Positions 8,901-17,703 of a stretch of DNA of 48,439 nucleotides are shown here, piece after piece. How positions within the stretch are numbered: the first letter of the stretch is position 1; each line of letters begins with the position of its first letter. Under the pieces are notes generated by a model. The model saw only the letters and a program-made list of their open reading frames with translations. It did not search any database and was not told the origin of the DNA. The position numbers were made by a program, and so were the translations under genes. The DNA lies in contig CAAGDG010000154.1 of NCBI GenBank assembly GCA_900768515.1, forward strand, positions 1 to 48,439, in the 5' to 3' direction. Origin of the DNA: Lentisphaeria bacterium. Lineage in GTDB: Bacteria > Verrucomicrobiota > Lentisphaeria > Victivallales > Victivallaceae.

Positions 8901-10704
8901 GACTTTGTTCCTCCCGCCATCGTTTCCGGGCAACCGGGCTGTCGTCAAGTTCCGGGCGGTCCAGAAGCTGCGGCCAGAACCGGAACTCCAGCCCTTTGCG
9001 GCGCATCCTCTCTTCGCAGATGCGCCACTGCTCCGCCGCCAGCGCCGGCTGTCCCAGCCGCTCGAAAATCATCGCCCGCAACCCGGGATCGAGGGCGCTC
9101 GCCGAAAACAGCGCCTCATCCCGGGCCAGCGCGTCCAACGCTTCAGGAAACTTCCCCTGCACCGCCAACGCCTGCCCCAGCGTGCGGAAACTGTGCCCGT
9201 AGACCTCGAATCCGCTCTCGGGCAACCGGCGCAACAGCTCCTCCGCCCGGGCCGGATTGCGGCGGTTGAAAAGCTCCAGCTGCGCGAGATAAACCAGATT
9301 TTCCGCTCCGGGCCGCCAGCGGATGCTCCGTTCCAACGCGCCCGCCGCCGCGTCAAAACGGCCCGACAAACCGGCAAGTTTCCCCTCCCGCAAATACCAG
9401 CCGGAGACCGCACCACGCAAAGAGGCTCCCCCCGCCAGCAATGCCAGCGCCGCGGCGGAAAGCGCACGGAGCGGAAGCCGCGGTTCCACCGGTTCCAGGG
9501 CAAACCCGCGCCCCCCCTTGGCGGCAAAGGCTCCTGCGGTCAACAAAAAGATTCCGCCACAAAGCGGCGTCGAAAGCAGAACGTCAAGCTGACCGTGCAG
9601 CAGCAGCAGCAGCGCTCCCCAGCCGAGAAACAGCAGCTCCGGTTCCCGGCTGCGGCACCGGACCACGCCCCGCAGCAGCAGTACCGTCAGCGTCAGAAAC
9701 AGCACCGCGCCGACGACACCGAATCCGCAGAAGTAGACGAGCCACTCGCTGTGCGGATGGGGATGGCGATCAGTCGCATAAGCCGTGTCGAAATATTCCG
9801 GAGGCAGAAACCGGGGAATCTCCGCCTCAAACCGGGCCGGCCCCCACCCGGTCAGCGGACGGCTCGCCGCCATCGCCGCCGCGCCCTGCCAGAGCGGAAT
9901 CCTGCTTTCGGCGCGAAGTTCCATCGACGGCGACCCCGATCCGGCAACCGGCAAGCGGAGCAGAATTCCCCCAGCAAGGAATGCGGCCAGGAGAAAGAGG
10001 TAGACCATCATTCGCCGCACGCCCCGCTTCCGCCGGGCCGTAAACCGGCAACCGGCCAGCAACACCCCGGCGCCGACCGCGGCAACCAGCGTCCCCCGCG
10101 ACCAGTAGGGATAAAAATGAAACAGCGGCCACGCCAGAGCCACGCCCAGCAGGAGGATGAAGGCAACCTTGCGGAAACGAATCGGCAACGCAAATGCCAG
10201 AAACGGCAATGTGACCGCCAGCAAAGAGGCGCTCCAGTTCCAGTTTCCGGTCATGCCGACGATCGGACCGGCGGCGGAAAGCGTCTCCCGGAAAACCGCA
10301 ATGACCGCCAGTACCCCGATTCCCCCGAGATAGTACGGCAACATCCGCAGCAGTTCGCGGGAACAGCAGAACCCGGCCAACGGCAGCATCAGGTAGAAGA
10401 GTCCGACCGAAAACTGCCCGAAGACCGCAGAAGAGTCTCCCTGCTGAAACACCAGAAGCACCATCCCGACTCCGGTGCAGATCAGCCAGAAGCGGATCGC
10501 CCGGTCGTTACGCCATCCTTGAATCAGCCGCCCCGGAAAAGCGGCGCAGACCGCGGCGGCCAGCCAGCCGAGTGTCTCCACCCCGAAAAACGGGACCTCG
10601 CTCCAGAACGGAACCGGCCCTGCGAATACCCGGACAACTCCGAGCGGGAAGGCGAAAAACAGTGCTCCGAGCAGCAGCGCCGCCGCCCACTTTCGAACCT
10701 CCAT
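8887..10704 (-). CDS. O-antigen ligase-like (Wzy_C) membrane protein with TPR-type tail
   Basis: This 605-residue protein has about 11-12 membrane segments in the first 420 residues. Between them is a long loop with SRIPLWQGAAAMAASRPLTG, then GWGPARFEAEIPRF and HPHPHSEWL, the pattern of the Wzy_C/O-antigen-ligase family (WaaL, Wzy and related glycan-attaching enzymes). The last 170 residues are soluble and helical, with TPR-like stretches (GKLAGLSGRFDAAAGALERS, EALDALARDEAL). The exact reaction cannot be settled; a polymerase or a protein O-oligosaccharyltransferase is equally possible. The ATG at 10704 follows AGGGAG at good spacing. It is followed by an overlapping GT-C gene, supporting a surface-glycan role. 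Confidence 0.8.
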   Translation of the reverse strand: MEVRKWAAALLLGALFFAFPLGVVRVFAGPVPFWSEVPFFGVETLGWLAAAVCAAFPGRLIQGWRNDRAIRFWLICTGVGMVLLVFQQGDSSAVFGQFSVGLFYLMLPLAGFCCSRELLRMLPYYLGGIGVLAVIAVFRETLSAAGPIVGMTGNWNWSASLLAVTLPFLAFALPIRFRKVAFILLLGVALAWPLFHFYPYWSRGTLVAAVGAGVLLAGCRFTARRKRGVRRMMVYLFLLAAFLAGGILLRLPVAGSGSPSMELRAESRIPLWQGAAAMAASRPLTGWGPARFEAEIPRFLPPEYFDTAYATDRHPHPHSEWLVYFCGFGVVGAVLFLTLTVLLLRGVVRCRSREPELLFLGWGALLLLLHGQLDVLLSTPLCGGIFLLTAGAFAAKGGRGFALEPVEPRLPLRALSAAALALLAGGASLRGAVSGWYLREGKLAGLSGRFDAAAGALERSIRWRPGAENLVYLAQLELFNRRNPARAEELLRRLPESGFEVYGHSFRTLGQALAVQGKFPEALDALARDEALFSASALDPGLRAMIFERLGQPALAAEQWRICEERMRRKGLEFRFWPQLLDRPELDDSPVARKRWREEQSHEHR

Positions 10705-10765
10705 CCCCGTGCTCCCTCATCAACGGGGGGAATGATCCCCCATCCCGCAGTTTTCGGAAAACGAC

Positions 10766-10796
10766 AAAAAAAGGAGGCGATCGCCGCCTCCTTTTT
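10766..10796 (-). terminator. Rho-independent terminator of the pseudopilin gene
   Basis: A GGAGGCG/CGCCTCC stem of 7 bp with a 5-base loop (10773-10791) is followed on the reverse strand by seven T (10766-10772). T residues on the other side make it potentially bidirectional. The same stem recurs at 37389-37414. Confidence 0.85.
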
Positions 10797-10827
10797 CCGA
10801 ATTCAATTTCCTGTTTTCACAGAGAAA

Positions 10828-11436
10828 TCAATCGCCGTCGAAATTCGGGCAGATGTAGGTGTAGCCGCGGTTCTCGCGAGCATACCAGTTGGCGCCGGTG
10901 AAGCCCTTCACATGGTTGTCGATGAAGAGGATGTTGCCGCCGTCCTGATGGTTCGAACCGGAGAGGTCGCCGGCATCACCGGTTTTGGCGCCGACATAGT
11001 CGGCCGCGATCGCCGAATCCGGAGCTCCGGTGCTGCGGCTGACGCCGTTGGTCATGCCGCCCGCGAACGCATAGTCGCAGTTGATGACGCCGGACTCAGT
11101 GGCTTTGCTCTTGGAATAAGTCAGCGGCTCATCCGCTTTGCCGACGCCGTTGGCGGTCGACGGGCAGTGGAAGACGCCGTAGTCGGTCAGCGCGCCGTTG
11201 ACGCGGAGCATTTCAAGACCCTCGGCTCCGCCGAGATGCGGGAACCGGGCGCCTTCGTAGCTGTCCGCATACATGGTCAGGCCGACGCCGATCTGCTTGA
11301 GGTTGCTCACGCAGACACCCATACGGGCCTTTTCACGCGCCTTGTTCAGCGCGGGGAGCAGCATGCCGGCCAGGATCGCGATGATCGCGATCACGACAAG
11401 AAGCTCAATAAGGGTAAAACCACGATTCTTCTTCAT
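10828..11436 (-). CDS. Type II/IV pseudopilin-like protein (prepilin N-terminus, H-X9-D(G/N) C-terminus)
   Basis: The 202-residue protein begins MKKNRG|FTLIELLVVIAIIAIL, a class III prepilin signal: cleavage after G6, F7 becomes residue 1 and E11 is the conserved Glu5. A hydrophobic helix leads into NKAREKARMGVCVSNLKQIG. Near the C-terminus, H163 is followed by nine residues and then D173-N174-H175. This is the prepilin-type H-X9-DG pattern with Gly replaced by Asn. Such proteins are numerous in Planctomycetes and Lentisphaerota; their function is mostly unknown, and they are thought to be surface or secretion-system pseudopilins. The ATG at 11436 has GGAG at good spacing; two earlier possible starts do not. 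It is monocistronic, with its own promoter and terminator. Confidence 0.92.
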   Translation of the reverse strand: MKKNRGFTLIELLVVIAIIAILAGMLLPALNKAREKARMGVCVSNLKQIGVGLTMYADSYEGARFPHLGGAEGLEMLRVNGALTDYGVFHCPSTANGVGKADEPLTYSKSKATESGVINCDYAFAGGMTNGVSRSTGAPDSAIAADYVGAKTGDAGDLSGSNHQDGGNILFIDNHVKGFTGANWYARENRGYTYICPNFDGD

Positions 11437-11522
11437 TTTCACATTCTCCATTGTTTGGTTGGTTCGGAGTTCTTTGCAAAACTGTCGCAATATCTGTTAT
11501 AAAAACTCCGCGCTCACTTCTT

Positions 11523-11551
11523 ATTTTAGCAAGGGTTTTCGAAATATGCAA
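11523..11551 (-). promoter_or_regulatory. Probable sigma-70 promoter of the pseudopilin gene
   Basis: Reverse strand: -35 TTGCAT (11546-11551), 17-bp spacer, -10 TAAAAT (11523-11528). The whole 11437-11703 intergenic stretch is strikingly AT-rich compared with its neighbours and holds no other gene. The predicted leader is about 80 bases, which would suit a highly expressed gene. Confidence 0.65.
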
Positions 11552-11703
11552 GTCTTTTTATCATTTTTTTTTGATTTTTTTACGCCTTTCTGTCAGAATT
11601 TTGTCAGCGCTGCGTATATGCTCTAAGATATTTATAACTACTGTAAATTAGTAATAATTTTCTGTATATGGTAACAGCTTAGCCGACCGGCCGGAAGCCT
11701 TCC

Positions 11704-12684
11704 TCAAAAGCCGGCGCGGATCGCCGAGGAATAATCCTCCGCGTCGGTCGGAGCAATCCGGCTGCGCGACTTCAGCGCGGCAAAACTCTCGCCGTCGCGG
11801 TGATGCAGATAACCAAGATCGTAGAGCAGTTCGTCCGACCGGCCGTTCAGCAACAGCCGGATGTCCCCGGTGAATGTCGGATTGATCACCCGCAGCAGCG
11901 GAGCCAGACTGGTCGTGCAGTTCTGGGTGATGCTGTTGTAATATGCCGGATTCCGGTAGAGTTCGTCGGCGCCGGTCAGAATCAGTTCAAGGAGCTCCCG
12001 CGCCTGCGCCGGCGTCGCATTGGTCCGGTAGAGATAGAACTCCTCCCCGCGGAAGTTGGTCCGCAGTTTGAAGAGGTCCTCCTCGGTCGCCAGCACCATC
12101 AGAATCTCATATTGTTTATAAAGCCCCGGCAGAAATCCCTGAACCGCCCCTTCCGGAAGCCGCGTCTCCATCGAAACCGCCAGGTGACGGCCATCCGCAA
12201 AACCGAAGGAGAGCATGGTGTGGGCGATCCGGTCCAGCCCGTCCCAGTGGGAGACGGCCAGATCGACCGTTTCGACTCCCGTCCGGTCAAAGGAAAGCGT
12301 CCGGTAACGCACATCGTAATCCTGTTCGCTCCGGTAGACGAAGTCGCGGACATCGTGAATTGTCGCCTCCGTGCCGGAATAGACAACCCGCGGCGCCCGC
12401 CCCCAGGAACTCTGCCAGACCGTCTCCCGGAACTGGCGCTCCGGCGTCAGCGCAAGAAACCAGACCAGCGCCCCCAGCTCCAGAACGGCAAGCGCCAGCC
12501 AGCACCACCGGAACCGGCTCCACCAGCCAGCAATCCAGAACCCGGAAATGACGGCTGTCCAGCCCCAGGTGCCTGCCGCCGCCACCCATCCATTCCAGGG
12601 AAAAGTGAAACCGGCCACGCCGATGCTCCAGATTCCGACCACGGCGAGCAGCAGCGCCGAAACCGGCAGCAGCGCTCTGCGCAT
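11704..12684 (-). CDS. DUF4105-family membrane protein
   Basis: This 326-residue protein has three hydrophobic segments in the first 80 residues and then an extracytoplasmic domain. SHWDGLDRIAHTMLSFGFAD (145-164), METRLPEG and YNSITQNCTTSL match the DUF4105 (Lnb N-terminal periplasmic) family, in which Cys and His residues suggest a cysteine-peptidase-like fold. The enzymatic role is not established. The ATG at 12684 is preferred, 16 bases after the hydrolase stop and preceded by GGTGGA; a TTG at 12711 is a second option. It is the last gene of the purM/permease/hydrolase run and probably works in the envelope alongside the lipoprotein hydrolase before it. Confidence 0.82.
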   Translation of the reverse strand: MRRALLPVSALLLAVVGIWSIGVAGFTFPWNGWVAAAGTWGWTAVISGFWIAGWWSRFRWCWLALAVLELGALVWFLALTPERQFRETVWQSSWGRAPRVVYSGTEATIHDVRDFVYRSEQDYDVRYRTLSFDRTGVETVDLAVSHWDGLDRIAHTMLSFGFADGRHLAVSMETRLPEGAVQGFLPGLYKQYEILMVLATEEDLFKLRTNFRGEEFYLYRTNATPAQARELLELILTGADELYRNPAYYNSITQNCTTSLAPLLRVINPTFTGDIRLLLNGRSDELLYDLGYLHHRDGESFAALKSRSRIAPTDAEDYSSAIRAGF

Positions 12685-12700
12685 CAAAAATTCCACCGGA

Positions 12701-14629
12701 CTACTTTTCAAGCTTCTCCCCCCGACTTCTGACCGCGGGGAACTCCGGAACCTCCACCTTCAGATCCGGATACTGCCGCAGATGAAGCAGCAGAATCCGC
12801 CGCAGCTCCTGAATCGCCAGCGGATTCTGCTGGGCGCTGTGGCCGGAGCGGACCACCAGTTCGCTGGCCGCCCCGTCAAGGTGGCTGCTCGAATACGGGA
12901 CCACCCCGTCGCTGCCCCCCGGAATCTCCGCCTCCCGCACATTGCCGATGATCGAATGGAAGGGAACCCCTTCGACAAACGGAATCGTCTCAAGCACCTG
13001 AAGCGTCTTGTTGCCGGGATCGAGATTGTCAATGCCGGTCAGCCGCCGGGAGTCATCCGGCATGAGCTTTCCATCCCGGATCAGCATTCCGATCAAACCC
13101 TCTCCGCGCATCACCAGCGATGCGGGCAGTTGAATCAGAGAGGCGCCGAACCGGCCGATCCAGCTGTGCGCCATCTCCGATCCCCGGTGCGGCACGCAGA
13201 TGAACACCACCCGCCGGACGAAGGGAAGCGCTTCAAACCGGAGCATCTTACGCACGAAATCACGCTGTTCCGGCGTAAGTTTTTCCAGTTCCTCCCGGGA
13301 ATTTTCCCCGAACAGCGGCCGAATGAAACGGTCGCCCGAATTCATGATCGCGGTCTTGCTCAACAGCCCCCCCATCGAATGGCCGACCAGCACCATCCGG
13401 TTGAACATCGCATCGGATTTGCCGGAGAGCCGGATCCGCGCGGCCTCCTCCTCCAGGGCGTCGCGCAACAGCTTGGCGGAGTAGAGCACCGGATTGCCGC
13501 TGGAATAGGAGAATCCCCAGAACTGATAGTGTTCGCGCAGCACCGGATCGCTCTGCAACGTGTTGATCAGCTGCACCCAGGTGCGGATGTTCGACATCAG
13601 ACCGTGGACGAGCACAATCGGAATCCGGTCTTCCCGGTAGGGTTCGAGCATGTAAAGCCCCTGCATCCTCCGGGTCTCGTCCGGATGGATCATGTAGCCG
13701 AGATAACCGAACGGCAGCGGGTTGCGCACCATGTAGGCCAGCGGAGTGGAAAAATCCTGCGCCAGCGGAATCTCCCGGTCCCCGATCCGGGTCCGGCTGA
13801 TATCCCGGGTGTTGATGAAATGCAGCCGGGCGTCGATGATCGATTCGCCATCGAGACGGAATTTGAACTTCAGCACCGCCGTGGCCGGCAGTGCGCGCAC
13901 GTCCGCAAAGCTGGAAAAAACGCCGTCATCCTCCATTTCCGCCCGGCAGATCAGCGGGACCCCCAGTCCGAACTCGCGGCTGGCATGGGTCAGGTTCTCC
14001 GTCCGGTAGTCCGCGCAGAGCTCGAAGTCCTGAAAGTTCTCCGGCGGCAGCGGCAACTCGTACTCCGGCGCAGAAAAGAGGATCCGCTGCCCTCCGATGG
14101 TGTTGATCGAAAAGGAGCTGTTGCGCAGAATCCCCCGGCCGCGCAGATAGTCGACCACCTCCGCCAGCGCCAGATTGTAAAGCCGCATGACCTGCACCCG
14201 CCCGGCATCATAGGGGTTCTCGCCCGGCCGGTCCAGCGCCTGCAGAAAAGCATAACTGTACAGCGTCGCCGAAAGATAATAACGCACCGCCAGATCCGGA
14301 TCCCGACGGAAACGGATGCCGCCGTTGAGCGAAACATCCGCCAGCGCCGCCAAATACTCCGAGCGCGGTTCGTTGCGGAAAATCACCTCCAGCCGACGGA
14401 TCGCCTCTTCCGGATCCTCCTCATACACCTCGTCAAGCAGGTAGTTGCCGAGCAGATTTCCGGTCTCGTCCGAAATCCCCTCTCCGGAAAAAAGATTGCC
14501 GTAATCCATCCGTTCCTGCGGCGAAACCCGCCGTATGGAAACTTCGCTGAAACAACCGGAACAGGCAAACAACAGTACAGTCAGCAGCAAAATGCCGCCG
14601 AAACGTTCAGGATGAAATCGTCTCTTCAT
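12701..14629 (-). CDS. Secreted lipoprotein alpha/beta-hydrolase (lipase/esterase-like)
   Basis: This 642-residue protein has a signal peptide with candidate lipidation cysteines at C23 or C26, a helical N-terminal region to about residue 165, a beta-rich middle, and an alpha/beta-hydrolase domain from about 330. Visible catalytic parts are VLVHGLMSN (oxyanion region, 339-347), the nucleophile elbow VGHSMGG with S418, GGSDGVVPYSSSHL with D574, and SGHS with H597. This is a full Ser-Asp-His triad. GSDGVVPY resembles PGAP1-like and triacylglycerol-lipase families; the substrate is unknown. The ATG at 14629 follows AGGGG and overlaps the permease gene by 23 bp, suggesting coupled translation. 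Confidence 0.82.
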   Translation of the reverse strand: MKRRFHPERFGGILLLTVLLFACSGCFSEVSIRRVSPQERMDYGNLFSGEGISDETGNLLGNYLLDEVYEEDPEEAIRRLEVIFRNEPRSEYLAALADVSLNGGIRFRRDPDLAVRYYLSATLYSYAFLQALDRPGENPYDAGRVQVMRLYNLALAEVVDYLRGRGILRNSSFSINTIGGQRILFSAPEYELPLPPENFQDFELCADYRTENLTHASREFGLGVPLICRAEMEDDGVFSSFADVRALPATAVLKFKFRLDGESIIDARLHFINTRDISRTRIGDREIPLAQDFSTPLAYMVRNPLPFGYLGYMIHPDETRRMQGLYMLEPYREDRIPIVLVHGLMSNIRTWVQLINTLQSDPVLREHYQFWGFSYSSGNPVLYSAKLLRDALEEEAARIRLSGKSDAMFNRMVLVGHSMGGLLSKTAIMNSGDRFIRPLFGENSREELEKLTPEQRDFVRKMLRFEALPFVRRVVFICVPHRGSEMAHSWIGRFGASLIQLPASLVMRGEGLIGMLIRDGKLMPDDSRRLTGIDNLDPGNKTLQVLETIPFVEGVPFHSIIGNVREAEIPGGSDGVVPYSSSHLDGAASELVVRSGHSAQQNPLAIQELRRILLLHLRQYPDLKVEVPEFPAVRSRGEKLEK

Positions 14630-16523
14630 GGTGACCCCTGAATCGGGAGAGCGGATGCGTCCCCCAGCACTTGTAGATCTGCGGCACCAGATACTTGATC
14701 ACCGCCGCCGCCGGCAGCGCCAGAATCATTCCGGCAATCCCTGCGAAAATCGCTCCGAGCAGCACCACGATGATCGTCTCCAGCGTGGTCAGTCCGAGAG
14801 AGTCCCCGATCACCGCCGGGTACAGAATGAATTGTTCAATCACGCCGTTGTAAATCAGGTAGGCGGCCAGAATCCCGATCACCTGAAGCCCGGAGACCTC
14901 GCTGCCGCCAACCGCCAGTGTGACCAGAACCGTCAACGCCGCCGAAAGCACCGGCCCGATGTACGGAAGCAGTATGCCGCAACCCGCCAACGGCCCCAGC
15001 AGCGCGAAATAGGGAACCCGCAGGAAGAAGAAAACCGTGGTGTAGACGGTGCTGTCCACCAGCATCAGCGTCAGGTAGCCCCGAACCCAGATCCGCAGTT
15101 TGTTCATCACTTCGCCGATGATCCGCTGCGCCTCGGCAATGGTCGCATCGTTGGCGTCCGGCAGCCAGTTTCCATTGAAAACGGTCCGCACCAGGTATTC
15201 GCTCTGCCGGCCGGCGCCGTTGCCGCCGCCGCAGAACTCCGCCAGTTTCGACAGAAACAGCAGATAGAAGAAGATGGTCAGCAGCAGATCCCCGATCAGC
15301 GCACCGATCGTGCCGATCACCCCCGCTGTGAAACTGAAAATTCCTCCGGTCCGGCGAAGCAGCATCGCGGCCAGCTCCTGCTGGGCGGTCTCGTCATTCA
15401 ACACCCGGGTCACCTGATCGATCCCCCAGCGGATCAAGGGAAGATTCTCGAACCGCTCCCGCAGCCGCTCCAGATGGAGCCGCGCCTGATCGAAGAGGTT
15501 CTGCGCCCCCGCCTCGGCCAGCTGCACGTCAGCACTGGATTCCGAAACGGAAAGCTCCGAACCGGAAGCAGACGCCGCCTCGCCCGCGGTCGCCAGGTTC
15601 CGCTCGGTCCAGTTGCGCACTGAACTGCTGATGTTGTGCACATAGTGATTGGTCAAGTGCGAAAGGCTGATCACCACCGCCAGAAACAGAATCAGCAGAA
15701 CCGCACTGGTCAGAACCACCGCCTGGTTGATGATGGTCCGCTCCTTGCGGCGCGCCAGCTCCTCGGCGGAAGCCTCGGTGTTGCTGTGCCGCCGGATCGA
15801 AGAGGCCAGCGCCGAGAGCGGACTCTTCAGCCAGCCGAGAAAACGGAAAATCCAGTATCCCGCGCCGCGTCCCGCCCGGAGCCGCCGCTCGAAATACTTC
15901 TCCATCGGCAGCGTCACATAAGCCACAATCAGCCCGAAGATCACCGAGCGCAGCAGCGTCGCGGTCAGAATGAAAACGCCGATCACGATCAGCGCGACCA
16001 GAATCCCCGCACCGGACCGGATGATCCGCCGACGGCGCGACTGTTCCAGCTCCACTTCCGCGGCAAGCGTCTCAAGCTCCGAATCGGAAATTCCAATCCG
16101 CCCGGCAAAATCCGCAATCAGCGCCCGCGCCTGCTCGGGCTGAGCGGCAGCGGCGGCAATGACCAGAAGCGACCGGACCGTCCGGATCTTCTGCTCCGGA
16201 GCAAGCATCTGAAACACCGGAGCCGCCTCTTCCGCCGTCACCGGAGGCAACGTGCGCAATTCCGCCAGCATCCGGTCCACCTCCGGAAGCGAATGGCTCT
16301 CGGAGAGCATTTCGCGCAACAGCGCCATCGCATCGTCCGGAAGCCCTTCCGCCCCGTTGCCCAGCACGGTCCGGATCAGCGCGAGCATCATCCGCCTCAC
16401 CTCGCCGTTCCCGCCGGAATCACTGTGAAACAGAGCGCCGACCATCAAAATTCCCTGTTTGAGGGAACGTTCAACGCGGAACCGAAGTCCCGCAGAATCG
16501 GGCAGCCCGGAAAACTCGAACAT
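14607..16523 (-). CDS. AI-2E family transporter (PerM/YdiK-like) with extra N-terminal domain
   Basis: This 638-residue protein is about 280 residues longer than a typical AI-2E-family permease. Residues 1-170 form a soluble helical domain with features of TerB-like domains (GILMVGALFHSDSGGNGEVR). The membrane part starts near 175 and is split by a long extracytoplasmic loop around 300-380. The C-terminal half, with VDSTVYTTVFFFLRVPYFALLG, LLPYIGPVLSAAL and GDSLGLTTLETIIVVLLGAI, matches the family. Members export autoinducer-2 or act as Na+/H+ antiporters, so the substrate is open. The ATG at 16523 has AAGGAG upstream. The gene lies 57 bp after purM and overlaps the hydrolase gene. Confidence 0.85.
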   Translation of the reverse strand: MFEFSGLPDSAGLRFRVERSLKQGILMVGALFHSDSGGNGEVRRMMLALIRTVLGNGAEGLPDDAMALLREMLSESHSLPEVDRMLAELRTLPPVTAEEAAPVFQMLAPEQKIRTVRSLLVIAAAAAQPEQARALIADFAGRIGISDSELETLAAEVELEQSRRRRIIRSGAGILVALIVIGVFILTATLLRSVIFGLIVAYVTLPMEKYFERRLRAGRGAGYWIFRFLGWLKSPLSALASSIRRHSNTEASAEELARRKERTIINQAVVLTSAVLLILFLAVVISLSHLTNHYVHNISSSVRNWTERNLATAGEAASASGSELSVSESSADVQLAEAGAQNLFDQARLHLERLRERFENLPLIRWGIDQVTRVLNDETAQQELAAMLLRRTGGIFSFTAGVIGTIGALIGDLLLTIFFYLLFLSKLAEFCGGGNGAGRQSEYLVRTVFNGNWLPDANDATIAEAQRIIGEVMNKLRIWVRGYLTLMLVDSTVYTTVFFFLRVPYFALLGPLAGCGILLPYIGPVLSAALTVLVTLAVGGSEVSGLQVIGILAAYLIYNGVIEQFILYPAVIGDSLGLTTLETIIVVLLGAIFAGIAGMILALPAAAVIKYLVPQIYKCWGTHPLSRFRGHHEETISS

Positions 16524-16580
16524 GCAGCGCACTCCTTTCCCGGACCGGCCCCGCTCCGGGTCGATATTGAACAATCCTTT

Positions 16581-17624
16581 TCAGCGAACCCGGATGTCGC
16601 GATGCCCGGGCACCACCTCTCCGATCACATCGACGGTGAATCCGCAGCCGCGGGCGATCGCCAGCGACCGCTCCACCGCCTGCTGCGGCACGAACCAGAC
16701 CATGCCGATCCCCATGTTGAACACCCGGTAGGCCTCCACCGGATCGACATGCCCCTTCTCCACCAGCACCTTGAAAATCGGCGGAATCGGAAGCACGTCG
16801 GACTGGAACACCACGCCGACATCCGCCGGCAGAATCCGCGGCACATTGTCGTAGAGTCCGCCGCCGGTGATGTGCGCGATCCCATCCAGCGCAATCCCCT
16901 CCGCCTGCGCCTGCCGGATCGCCGGATAGTAGCAGATGTGCGGACGGATCAGCGCCTCGCCGACCGTCTCGCCCAGTTCGTCAAGGTAGGTCCTGACGTT
17001 GTAACCGCACTGAGAGAAGAGAATCTTCCGCGCCAGACTGAAACCGTTGGTATGCAGTCCGCTCGATCCGAAGCCGATCGCCACGTGCCCCGGCCGGATC
17101 CTCTCCCCGGTGATCAGCCTGGACTTCTCCACCACGCCGGTGATCACACCGACCAGGTCGAAATCGTTGCCGTACATGCCGGGCATCTCGGCAGTCTCGC
17201 CGCCCAGAATCGCACAGTTGGCCGCCTTGCAGGCGTCCGCGATCCCGGTCAGGACCTCCTCGTAAAGCGGACTGCGCAGCTTGCCGATGCCGATGTAATC
17301 CATGAAATAGAGCGGCTCGGCACCCTGCACGCTGATGTCGTCGATACAATGGTTCACGATGTCGTGCCCGACGGTGTCGTACTTCTCCATCATCATCGCA
17401 ATCATCAGCTTGGTGCCGACGCCGTCGATGCTCGAAACCAGTACCGGCTCTTTGTATTTGGAAAGATCGATCTGGAAAAGGCCGCCGAACCCACCGACCG
17501 GAGCAAGCATCTCCGGGCGCCGGGTGACCGCGAACTTCCGCTTCACCTGATCCAGAAGTTCGGTCGCCAGGTCGATGTCGACGCCGGCCGCCTTGTACAA
17601 ATCGCTCTTCACTTTCTCGCTCAT
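16581..17624 (-). CDS. purM: Phosphoribosylformylglycinamidine cyclo-ligase
   Basis: PurM (AIR synthetase) closes the imidazole ring in step five of purine synthesis using ATP. The 347-residue protein shows family landmarks: GGFGGLF, SSIDGVGTKL, HDIVNHCIDDISVQGAEPLY, GGETAEMPGMY, GFGSSGLHTNGFSLAR and HITGGGLYDN. Length is normal. The ATG at 17624 follows GAGGAAAG. A promoter (17675-17703) lies just upstream, its -35 overlapping the end of uxaC. purB lies two genes upstream, with uxaC between. Confidence 0.97.
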   Translation of the reverse strand: MSEKVKSDLYKAAGVDIDLATELLDQVKRKFAVTRRPEMLAPVGGFGGLFQIDLSKYKEPVLVSSIDGVGTKLMIAMMMEKYDTVGHDIVNHCIDDISVQGAEPLYFMDYIGIGKLRSPLYEEVLTGIADACKAANCAILGGETAEMPGMYGNDFDLVGVITGVVEKSRLITGERIRPGHVAIGFGSSGLHTNGFSLARKILFSQCGYNVRTYLDELGETVGEALIRPHICYYPAIRQAQAEGIALDGIAHITGGGLYDNVPRILPADVGVVFQSDVLPIPPIFKVLVEKGHVDPVEAYRVFNMGIGMVWFVPQQAVERSLAIARGCGFTVDVIGEVVPGHRDIRVR

Positions 17625-17674
17625 TGACTTTCCTCAGAAATATGGATGGTTGAACCGTTTCCCTGACAAGGGAA

Positions 17675-17703
17675 AATATACACGTCCGCCCCCCGGATTA
17701 CAA
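17675..17703 (-). promoter_or_regulatory. Probable purM promoter overlapping the uxaC stop codon
   Basis: Reverse strand: -35 TTGTAA (17698-17703), 17-bp spacer, -10 TATATT (17675-17680). The -35 is made of the last Leu codon (TTG) and the TAA stop of uxaC. The predicted leader is about 44 bases. Confidence 0.65.

Noticed and set aside
8722..11502. A 926-codon open frame on the forward strand
   Set aside because: Antisense to the O-antigen-ligase-like and pseudopilin genes. The product is Gln/Arg/Pro-rich with no domain.
15636..17627. A 663-codon forward frame over purM and the permease
   Set aside because: Antisense shadow of two well-supported genes.
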